Positions 35,501 to 43,000 of a stretch of DNA of 64,000 bases are shown here, one piece after another. Each line of letters begins with the position of its first letter. Within the stretch, counting starts at the first letter, position 1. The position numbers and the translations under genes were made by a program. Source of the stretch: DATMQA01 sp035566895 (lineage in GTDB: Bacteria > Verrucomicrobiota > Verrucomicrobiia > Limisphaerales > UBA8199); assembly GCA_035566895.1 (NCBI GenBank), contig DATMQA010000152.1:6751-70750 (forward strand), in the 5' to 3' direction. Below the pieces are notes generated by a model. That model saw nothing but the letters and a program-made list of their open reading frames with translations, had not been told where the DNA came from and searched no databases.

Positions 35501-38500
35501 TTGGGGGACATAGCTGAGGTGGTGGTCTTCAACACCGCGTTGAGCGATACGGACCGGCAAAATTTGGAGGATTATTTATCAGTCAAATGGATCACCGGTT
35601 TGTCACGCGCGATCAGCACGCCCTTCACCGTCCAACCCTCTCCGATCACTCTGGTTACCTTCGTAAATCCAAGCATCAATAATGCAGTCCAGGGCACTGC
35701 CATCACTGCCGGCGCCTTGGGTGAAGTGCAAGTGAGTGCATCGGCGGCCGGTGGCGGTCCGGTTCCCGGCGCAACGGTGACGCTCGCTATTGCCAGTGGC
35801 AATGGGACCATCCTGGGCAATAGCGCGGTGACGGATGCGGGTGGCATCGCGCACTTCACCAACCTGCGGATTGACAAGATCGGCACCAAGACCTTGCAGG
35901 CAAGCAGCAGTGGAATTCAATCCGCGGCTTCGGGTTCATTCATTATCACTGCCAGTGCTCCCGCGTTTGTCATGGTGGAGACCGCCGCCGACGGCAGCGG
36001 AGTGATACTGCCGACTCAGAACATCCCGGCGGACCTGGCGACCAACCTCTTTGCCATCTCCCGCGACTCGGCGAATAATTTCATCGCCAATGTGGCGGCC
36101 ACCTGGTCGTTGGTGAACGTCACCGGCGGCGTGGCAAACGGGGATTTGGTCGTCGCTGGCGATACCAAGAGCGCGACCTTCACCGGTCATTTCGGCGGGA
36201 CTGCACGCATTCAGGCAGTGGGGACGTTCACCGGCCAATCTGGTGTGCAAACGGTCGTGGGCGGCGCGGCCACCTACCTTGCGATGAATCAACAACCCTC
36301 CACGACCGCGGCCGTGGGAGCTCCCTTCGCCATCCAGCCCATAGTGAGCCTGCGGGATCACTATGGCAACACGGTGCTCAATTCCAGCACCGTCATAACC
36401 GCCAGTGAGACCAGCGGCGGCAGTTTGAATGCCGGCGGGGTCACTCCGGTCACAACGACAACCGCCAACGGCGTGGCCACCTTCTCCGGACTGTTTGTCA
36501 CCAATACCGGCACCGTCACGCTTACGTTCACTTCCGGCAGTCTGACGCCGACCAACTCCGGGAACATTGCGGTGAGCGTGGGCAACGTGGCGCAGGTGGT
36601 ATGGGTTACCCAGCCAGGCCTGGCCACCAATGGCATTGTTTTTGGCCAAAGCCCCGTCATTAAGACGGCGGATGCAGGCGGATATATTACGGTAAACGGA
36701 CTCCCGCCGGTCAAAATAGTCCAAGTGGCACTGTACTCCGGCAGCGGCATCTTGAGCGGCATCCTGACCACCAATATTGGGACGACTGGCGGCAACGGCA
36801 CGGTGACTCTGCCCAACCTGCAGATTACCACCGGCGGAACCGCGCAACTGATTGCGACTGACATCGGACTGGGATTCAACCCGACCAACATCATCTCCGG
36901 GAACGGTTGCCAGATGTGGTTTGATGCAGCCGATCTTAGCACCATTACCATCGCCGGTACGAATGTGATCTCCTGGCTCGACAAGAGCGGCAAGGTCAAC
37001 AACGCCGACACGAACAATCGTGCGGGCGGTGTCTATGTGGGGCCGACCTTTGCCACCAACAGCACCCTGGTGAGCAAGCTTGTAGGATTGAACGGCCTGG
37101 GCCGCGCGTTGCGTTTCAACGGCAACAACTCCGCGCTGGGCATGAACATGTCGGCCCTCAGCAACTCGCCCTACACCGTGATCGTGATGGAGGTAGCCAC
37201 CGGCAAGAGTGGCACCGCTTACTTCTTCGGCAATAACGGCGCGGGGGCTACACGCCAGGTGTTGCACATCGGTTATCAGAGCACGACAGCCTGGAAATGG
37301 GGTATGTTTGGTGACGACATGGACTTTACCACCACATTGACTCCGTTCCCGCAGGCGCGCCTCTCAACGGAAAAACTGACCGCGACGACCTACGGAGAAA
37401 CGCTCTACTACAACGGGGCACAAGTTAACACGAGGACGGCTGGTGGGTACCTTCAAAACGGAGCTTTCGTTCAAGGTAGCGTGGGACGGGCCAATAATGG
37501 CAACAATTATCTGGGAGACATCGCCGAAGTGGTTGCCTACAACATCGATCTGAGCGATACGGATCGCACCAACGTTGAGGATTATCTGACGACCAAATGG
37601 AAGACGGGCTTGCGCAGTTCCTTGAGCGCCCCCTTCCTCGTCAACACCCTGCCTTTAAGCTCACTGGTGTTCGTGAATTCAAACATCAACAATACGGTCG
37701 CGGGGAACCCGATCACCGCGGCCGCCTTGGGCGACGTACAAGTAAAAGCTCTAAGCAGCCAGGGCATCACCATTCCGGGCGTGACGGTAGCGATCTCCAT
37801 TGCCAGTGGCACGGGGACCATCTCGGGCAATTCGGCCGTCACCGATAACAGTGGCATCGCCCACTTCACCACGCTCAGTATCAATCAGATTGGCACCAAG
37901 GTGTTGCAGGCGAGCAGCCTGGCGGTTCAATCGCCGGTTTCCAGCTCATTCCTCATCACGGCCCAGGCGGCCAGCGCGCTGGCCCTGGAGTCCGCCGCGG
38001 ACGGCAGCGGCACGGCGATTCCGGATGAAATCCTTCCCGCGGACCTTCCGCTTCACGTCTTCGCCATCTCCCGCGATATCTTTGGGAATTTCATTGGCAA
38101 TGTGGCGGCTACCTGGTCGCTGGTGAACCTCAGTGGGGGCGTGAATAGCGGGGATTTGGTTGCCTCGGGGGACAGCAAGAGTGCCACCTTCACCGGTCAC
38201 CTGGTGGGGAGCGCCCAGATCCAGGCGGCGGCGGCGTTGACTGGCATTTCGGGTGTACAAACGGTGGTGGCCGGTGCGCCAGCGTACCTCGTAATTAATC
38301 AGCAACCCTCCGCCACCGCTGCGGTTGGCGCCCCCTTCGACCAGCAACCTATTGTAGCTGTCTTTGATCATTATGGGAATACGGCGTTTTCCAACGTGGT
38401 CGTTATGGCCACGGAAACCAGCGGTGGATTATTGAATGCCACTCCCACTCCGGTGCCGCAGCAGGTAGATGCTAACGGCGTGGCCACATTCTCCGGCCTG

Positions 38501-39871
38501 TTTGTCACGAACACCGGCATCGTCACGCTGAGATTCACTGCGGGGAGCATCTCAACCAACTCTGACAATATTGTCGTCAGCGTCGGCAATGTGGCACGCG
38601 TGGTGTGGGTCACCCAGCCGCCTGCCACGGCTAGGGCCGGGCAGATCTTTAGCCGGAGTCCCGTGCTTCAAACCGCGGATGCCGGTGGCCACCTCACGGT
38701 AAATGGGCTGACGCCGGTCCGATTGATCCAGGTGGATACCTATTCTGGTGCGGGTGTGTTGATGGGCACCCTCAGCACGAATATCGGCACGGCCGGCGGC
38801 AACGGGACGGTGACGCTGCCGGACCTGCAGATCACCCAGCCGGGAACCTACCAAATTATCGCCCTGGACGGCGGTGAGGGAGTTTACCCGACCAACATCA
38901 CCGATGCGGCCAGTTGTCAGTTGTGGCTGGACGCGGCGGATTTGAACACGCTCACACTCAACGGTACCAATGTGACGACCTGGATGGATAAGAGTGGCAA
39001 GGGCCACAATGCCACCGGCGGGGTGTCGCCGAGCATCGGCATCGATAGCATCCTCTCACCCATCACCGCCGGTCGAGGCAAGGTGGTGCGCTTTGACGGC
39101 GTAAACACCTATCTGGGAACGGATCTGAGCAGCCTCTACGCCTCGCCTTATACGATTATCGCGATCGAAGTCGCCACCCGTAAGGACACTGGCAGCAGCT
39201 ACTTCATCGGCAACCAGGCGCCCAATGGCTCGGCCGCCAATGAAACAGTCCTCCACGTCGGCTATTATACACCTAATGTATGGAGATGGGGGCAGTATGG
39301 CGACGACCTGGATTCTCCGCGCACCGACTTCGTCTTCCCCGCACCACGGATCAGCACCATGGAGATCGATGCGTCGAGGCTTGAGAACCTCTACTTCAAC
39401 TCGCAGTTGGTCAATTCGAGAACAGCCAGCAGCTTCCTGCTCGGCCAAAATCTCGGTCTCGGCACCATCGGCGCCGCCCTGAACGGCAACAATTACCTGG
39501 GCGACCTGGCCGAAATCATGGTGTTTAACGCGGCGTTGCCCGATCAGGATCGTGCCGCCCTCGAGCAGTATCTCTCGGACAAGTGGGCTACCGGCTGGCC
39601 GGGCGCGATCAGTGCCAGCATCAACGTTTGGCCCATTTATACCGTCATCACATCCATCAGTTATACCAGTTCGAACGTCACCCTCACTGCCGTCTATGGT
39701 CCGCCGTCGGGCACTTACCGGGTTTTGGGCTCGACCGATGTAACGGCGCCGTTCCCGCAGGGCTGGACTCAGGTCGCGACAGGGTCGTTTGATGCCGGCG
39801 GCAATTGCACGGTTAACATTCCGGTGAACCCTGCTCATCCGGTCAGTTTCTACCGGTTGTCAGTGCCTTAA
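32519..39871 (+). CDS. Giant exported protein with four LamG/Ig-like repeat units
   Basis: 2450 residues with a signal peptide ending near FFSAAQA/AGP. Four units of about 660 residues follow (Trp codons marking equivalent positions at 32624, 34601, 36602 and 38606); the fourth is shortened. Each full unit has a beta domain (WATQPGLATNGL, VALYSGSGxLTG, NGTVTF), a concanavalin/laminin-G-like domain (CQLWLDAADLSTL, WLDKSGKSNNA, GDIAEVMVFNTALS), an invasin-type Ig domain (FVNPNINNAVQGTAITAGALG), a linker with ETAADGSGVILPTQNIPADL, and another Ig-like domain (QQPSATAAVGAPF, DHYGNTVL). The last 80 residues (YRVLGSTDVTAPFPQGW, FYRLSVP) look like the C-terminal domain repeated across verrucomicrobial secreted proteins. 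Probably an adhesin or glycan-binding surface protein; no catalytic motif seen. Confidence 0.88.
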   Translation: MKPTTRPALIQFVLFASLMIFFSAAQAAGPVTQFIWATQPDLATNGLNFAQNPVLRTADATGTPSTVGLPAVKIVQVALYSGSGALTGILTTNIGTAGGNGTVTFPILQLSAAGAAQLIALDAGAGIYPTNITAGSSCQLWLDAADLSTLQLDSDGLSVTNWLDKSGKSNNASNTTPGQAPVMAIDGSLSPINAGRGRVLTFNGTSDSLNMNLSSLSGSPYTVIAMEVWAGKANSYIIGNDGPGATDLNLHIGYQSGTDWKWGQYGDDMDFTGTTFSPSTPLISTEVMNSSRLETLYFNSVSNFSRTANGLLSPSNLGNGRIGRAQNGNPYQGDIAEVMVFNTALSGLDRTNLENYLSAKWVAGLAIPGAISASFTVQPSPITSLVFVNPNINNAVQGTAITAGALGEVQVQALGASSGPIPGATVMLAIASGNGAIVGNSAVTDGSGIAHFTNLRIDKIGAKTLQASSSGILSAASGSFLITASAPAFVTVETAADGSGVILPTQNIPADLATNVFAISRDAATNFVANVAATWSLVNVTGGVVNGDLVVAGDTKSATFTGHFGGSARIQAVAAFTGQSGVQTVVGGAAVALSISRQPSAAAAVAIVFPKQPIITVLDQYGNTVLSPAVDISVTSVGSLGGTTTLTTVNGVARFTDLAFSSTGTFQITFSSGSLPSTNSRNIVVSQGNATGLAWATQPGLATNGLVFGQSPVLVTTNAYGEVTAAGLPDVKMVRVELYSGSGVLTGTITTNIGAAGGNGTVTFADLQLSAAGTAQIVAYDMGNGLTPTTITAASNCQLWLDAFDVSTILKSGTSLNVTNWMDKSGKGNNAVNTTLSQAPLAATNAALALAARGIGRTLHFDGANARLAMSLSSLSGSPFTVIIMDVAADKGASSSYLLGNDNGGGTRQTLHIGYNNDSSFKFALFGDDLNWAPGYAFLPPIVPHLWTMKLDTNRVQTLYLNSAQSSTRTAGGFLTGTGLSSGRVGRANGGNQYLGDIAEVVVFNTALSDTDRQNLEDYLSVKWITGLSRAISTPFTVQPSPITLVTFVNPSINNAVQGTAITAGALGEVQVSASAAGGGPVPGATVTLAIASGNGTILGNSAVTDAGGIAHFTNLRIDKIGTKTLQASSSGIQSAASGSFIITASAPAFVMVETAADGSGVILPTQNIPADLATNLFAISRDSANNFIANVAATWSLVNVTGGVANGDLVVAGDTKSATFTGHFGGTARIQAVGTFTGQSGVQTVVGGAATYLAMNQQPSTTAAVGAPFAIQPIVSLRDHYGNTVLNSSTVITASETSGGSLNAGGVTPVTTTTANGVATFSGLFVTNTGTVTLTFTSGSLTPTNSGNIAVSVGNVAQVVWVTQPGLATNGIVFGQSPVIKTADAGGYITVNGLPPVKIVQVALYSGSGILSGILTTNIGTTGGNGTVTLPNLQITTGGTAQLIATDIGLGFNPTNIISGNGCQMWFDAADLSTITIAGTNVISWLDKSGKVNNADTNNRAGGVYVGPTFATNSTLVSKLVGLNGLGRALRFNGNNSALGMNMSALSNSPYTVIVMEVATGKSGTAYFFGNNGAGATRQVLHIGYQSTTAWKWGMFGDDMDFTTTLTPFPQARLSTEKLTATTYGETLYYNGAQVNTRTAGGYLQNGAFVQGSVGRANNGNNYLGDIAEVVAYNIDLSDTDRTNVEDYLTTKWKTGLRSSLSAPFLVNTLPLSSLVFVNSNINNTVAGNPITAAALGDVQVKALSSQGITIPGVTVAISIASGTGTISGNSAVTDNSGIAHFTTLSINQIGTKVLQASSLAVQSPVSSSFLITAQAASALALESAADGSGTAIPDEILPADLPLHVFAISRDIFGNFIGNVAATWSLVNLSGGVNSGDLVASGDSKSATFTGHLVGSAQIQAAAALTGISGVQTVVAGAPAYLVINQQPSATAAVGAPFDQQPIVAVFDHYGNTAFSNVVVMATETSGGLLNATPTPVPQQVDANGVATFSGLFVTNTGIVTLRFTAGSISTNSDNIVVSVGNVARVVWVTQPPATARAGQIFSRSPVLQTADAGGHLTVNGLTPVRLIQVDTYSGAGVLMGTLSTNIGTAGGNGTVTLPDLQITQPGTYQIIALDGGEGVYPTNITDAASCQLWLDAADLNTLTLNGTNVTTWMDKSGKGHNATGGVSPSIGIDSILSPITAGRGKVVRFDGVNTYLGTDLSSLYASPYTIIAIEVATRKDTGSSYFIGNQAPNGSAANETVLHVGYYTPNVWRWGQYGDDLDSPRTDFVFPAPRISTMEIDASRLENLYFNSQLVNSRTASSFLLGQNLGLGTIGAALNGNNYLGDLAEIMVFNAALPDQDRAALEQYLSDKWATGWPGAISASINVWPIYTVITSISYTSSNVTLTAVYGPPSGTYRVLGSTDVTAPFPQGWTQVATGSFDAGGNCTVNIPVNPAHPVSFYRLSVP
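32624..39660. repeat. Four long in-gene repeats, about 2.0 kb each
   Basis: Equivalent points are 1977, 2001 and 2004 bases apart. Similarity is highest in the Ig segment: units 1 and 2 share long near-identical DNA, for example around 33660-34300 and 35640-36270. Unit 4 stops after its LamG part. The layout predicts expansion or contraction by recombination and possible assembly errors. Confidence 0.85.
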
Positions 39872-39892
39872 TAGGCGGGGGTTGGAGTGATG

Positions 39893-39935
39893 GCTTCGTG
39901 GTTGGCGTTAACGCGCCAGCCACGAAGCGTTTAAT
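39893..39935 (+). terminator. Stem-loop terminator after the giant gene
   Basis: Arms of 15 bases (39893-39907 and 39914-39928) pair with a single G-T mismatch around a TTAACG loop and are followed by GTTTAAT. It starts 21 bases after the stop codon. The T run is weak, so termination strength is uncertain. Confidence 0.6.
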
Positions 39936-40000
39936 GGGGGGGAGGACAGGACCGTTGGCGGTTGGTAAGCCAATAGCTGGGGTGCGCCTCAGCCCGGGAC

Positions 40001-40017
40001 TCCTCACTTTCGAGGAT
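40001..40017 (+). promoter_or_regulatory. Interrupted palindrome, copy 3 (TCCTC-ACTTTC-GAGGA)
   Basis: Lies exactly 40 bases before the ATG at 40058, the same distance as copy 4 before its gene. Confidence 0.7.
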
Positions 40018-40057
40018 AGTCCCGGTTCCGGCGTTTGCCTAGACTGCCCACCGCTTT

Positions 40058-43000
40058 ATGTGGTCGCAAACCTCCATCTCCAGGCGGAATGACTCGGGGC
40101 TGAAACACTGCCTGGGTCGCCTGTCGGCGCCGGTCCTGTCGTCGTTTGCGCTTTGTCTGAATTGCTACGCCGGGAGCTGGTATGTGGGCAACACGGCCCC
40201 AGGCGAGTGGATTCAGTACCAGCAGGTTTGGCTGGCCAATGGGCATTATAGGTTCACGGCGCGAGCCGGGGCAACGAACAGCGGAGCGGCCCTGCACGTA
40301 GAAATCGATGGAACGGCCGTGAAACCAGGCGTGATAATACCTAACACAGGCCGGATGGACGTTTTTACCAACGTGCATTGTGGCTCGACCAATGTTTCCC
40401 AAGGCTATCATGACTTGAAAGTTGTTTTTGAAAGTTCGGGACTGTCCTTGGACTGGTTCATGCTGGCCAAGGATACCGATACAACCAATGGAGTCAAACT
40501 GACGGATATCACCATGGTCAGGCCGCCTACCAACGGCATGCTGATCGCACCGATCATTGGCTTTGAACATCACGAGGCTACGTCATACCCCGCAAGCTCG
40601 GCGCAGCAGTTGGGAATACCTGACATCCCCGATATCAATGGCCATCAGTTTTCCGAATATCAGTTGACCAACTGGTATGGCGTGCCGATGTACCGGGATT
40701 TTGATCGGCGCAGCGATCGCTATTGGGATGTATTGGTTGAGCAGCTCTTGGCTTCGCGGGCGCAGGTTCCTTTCCTGCACTGTCGTGAGACAGCCGATTT
40801 TAACAACAGTTTGCAGACTCGCGCCTATGCGCCTGGCGGTGGCTGGTATGAGGGGCGCTGGCTGGAGAAGTTTTCCGAGGCCGTGGCCCGCAACCCGCAG
40901 GCGGTCAGCTCCCTGAAGATGGGCATGTTCTGGGAAAGCGGCGGGATTGCTTTAGGTTTTTACAACCACTACGGGTATTATCCTGGCTGGGGCACTTCGA
41001 ACTTCGTGGATTACGTGATGCAGGATTGGATTCAGCCTTGGTTTGACAATATTCCGCGCGAATTGCTTTTTCAGCCGGTAACCAATCGGCCGGTGATCAG
41101 CTTTTTTGCCTCGAACCCGGACAATATCGTGCGAGACGGCCAGATGAGTACGTTTATGGCGCAATTCCGTAGCGAGATGGTAGCCCGTTATGGCATGGAT
41201 CCGCTGATCATTATGCCGGTTGGAGGAGGGGTGGACCCGGCGACGGAAGCTCAAGGGTGGGGACAGGCAAACTGGGTGACCTGGGATGGGCCTTTGTGTA
41301 CCTCCAACTATCTCAATGGAACCTATTGGTGCACGGCTTCCAGCGGCAGTCGGCGGCGGCTCGACACAGTTTGGCTCAATGACTGGAATCCGGTGTCGAA
41401 TACCGGAACGCCCAACACCAATGACGCCAATGGCCATGATTCGCATCAGCCCCGGCTGGATAGCAATGGCAATTCAATGATGTGGAGCGCCCTCAACCAG
41501 GCCTACAGCGTGGGATCCCAATTTGTTCAGGAAGAAGGTTTTTACAACATCTCGGAAGGCAACTCCATCTTCCGCAGTTATCACCCTGAATGGGTATATC
41601 CCAATCAACACCTTGCGGCGATGCGGGATTTTGCCGATACCAACACGGCCACCTTGATGTTCGAAGCGGAGGCCTGCGATAGCTATTACAAGACTATCAC
41701 CAACGACAATACCGGTGGCACCTACCGCAAGGAATGGTATAGACCGACGACGTTGGACGTGTATCGGCCCTTGCACAACGCCTTGCCATGGAAGCAGATG
41801 AACGCAGGTTCCGCCACGCTGGTTAAAATCAGCGCGGGCTTTTTTGATGCTTGGGCATTGGACAGTTCGGGCCGTGTTTGGGCGCAAACGATCATGGGGG
41901 ATGTCAATTCCTGGCAGCAGGTGTCCACGCCGCAGAATTTCACCTGCGTTTCAGTGGGCAAATGTTATGCCTGGGGTATTGCCGGAACCACCGTCTATTC
42001 GGCGCAGATCCCCAACAACGGGTGGACTTCCTGGAGCACCGGCGGATGGAGCCAGCGCAGCGGCAGTATGACTCAACTTTCGGTGGGCGCCACCGAAGTG
42101 TGGGCGGTCAATTCGAGCGCCCAGGTTTTCCGGCGCCCGGTGGACGGCTCGGGTGACTGGACCCAAGTCAGCGGCACCATGACCCAGATCTCGGTCGGTG
42201 ACGCGTTTGTGTGGGCCATGAATGGAGGCAACATCTACTACAGTCTCACTTCCTTGGCGAGCCCGTCCTGGACGCAGTGCCCCAATCCCAACAACATCAT
42301 CAACGTCCAGGTGGGATCGGATGAAGTGTGGGGCGTTACTGCCAGCGGCAGCGTTTATCGCATGAGCGCCTCGGGGGCGGGCACCTGGGATTTGGTGGAT
42401 GGCAACCGCAACAGCGTCTCGGTTGGAGACGGGTATGTCTGGGGGCTGTCCGGCTCGACGCCTTACTGTCGCCGGTTGGAAGGATTTGCTCTCTCGGGCG
42501 TCCCGATGACGCCTTTTACGCCCAAAGCCACGCCGGCCACCGGACAAGTCAAATTGCTCTGGACCCTTTGCAGCGGGGCAACCAACTACAACATCAAGCG
42601 AGCGACGGCCAGCGGCGGACCGTATACGACGATCGCCAATGTCTCTTCGGTCAGTTACATCTACCCCTATGTTGATTCGACGGCGGCTAACGGAACGACC
42701 TATTACTACGTCGTTTCGGCGCTCAATGGCAGCGGAGAAAGTACCAATTCTCCTGAAGTCAGCGCCACGCCGCAATCGCAAGTGCCGGCGGCGCCCAGCA
42801 ATCTGACGGTGCCGTCCTTTGTGAGCGGCCAGCTCCAGATTGCCTGGACGGACACCTCGGGCAATGAAAGCGGCTTCAAGATCGAGCGCAAGGTAGGGGT
42901 GGGCGGCACCTATGTGCAGATTGCGGTGGTCCCGGCCGGGGTGACCAGTTTTACCGATACGGTCCTGGCGGGGTCCGATTATTATTACCGGGTGCGCGCG

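Noticed and set aside
35936..37267. 443-codon minus-strand frame and its repeats elsewhere in the giant gene
   Set aside because: Arises because the four coding repeats create the same open antisense frame several times; not independent genes.
32519..39871. Regular repeats considered as a CRISPR or tandem array
   Set aside because: Period is about 2 kb and coding; there are no short repeats with unique spacers anywhere in the window.
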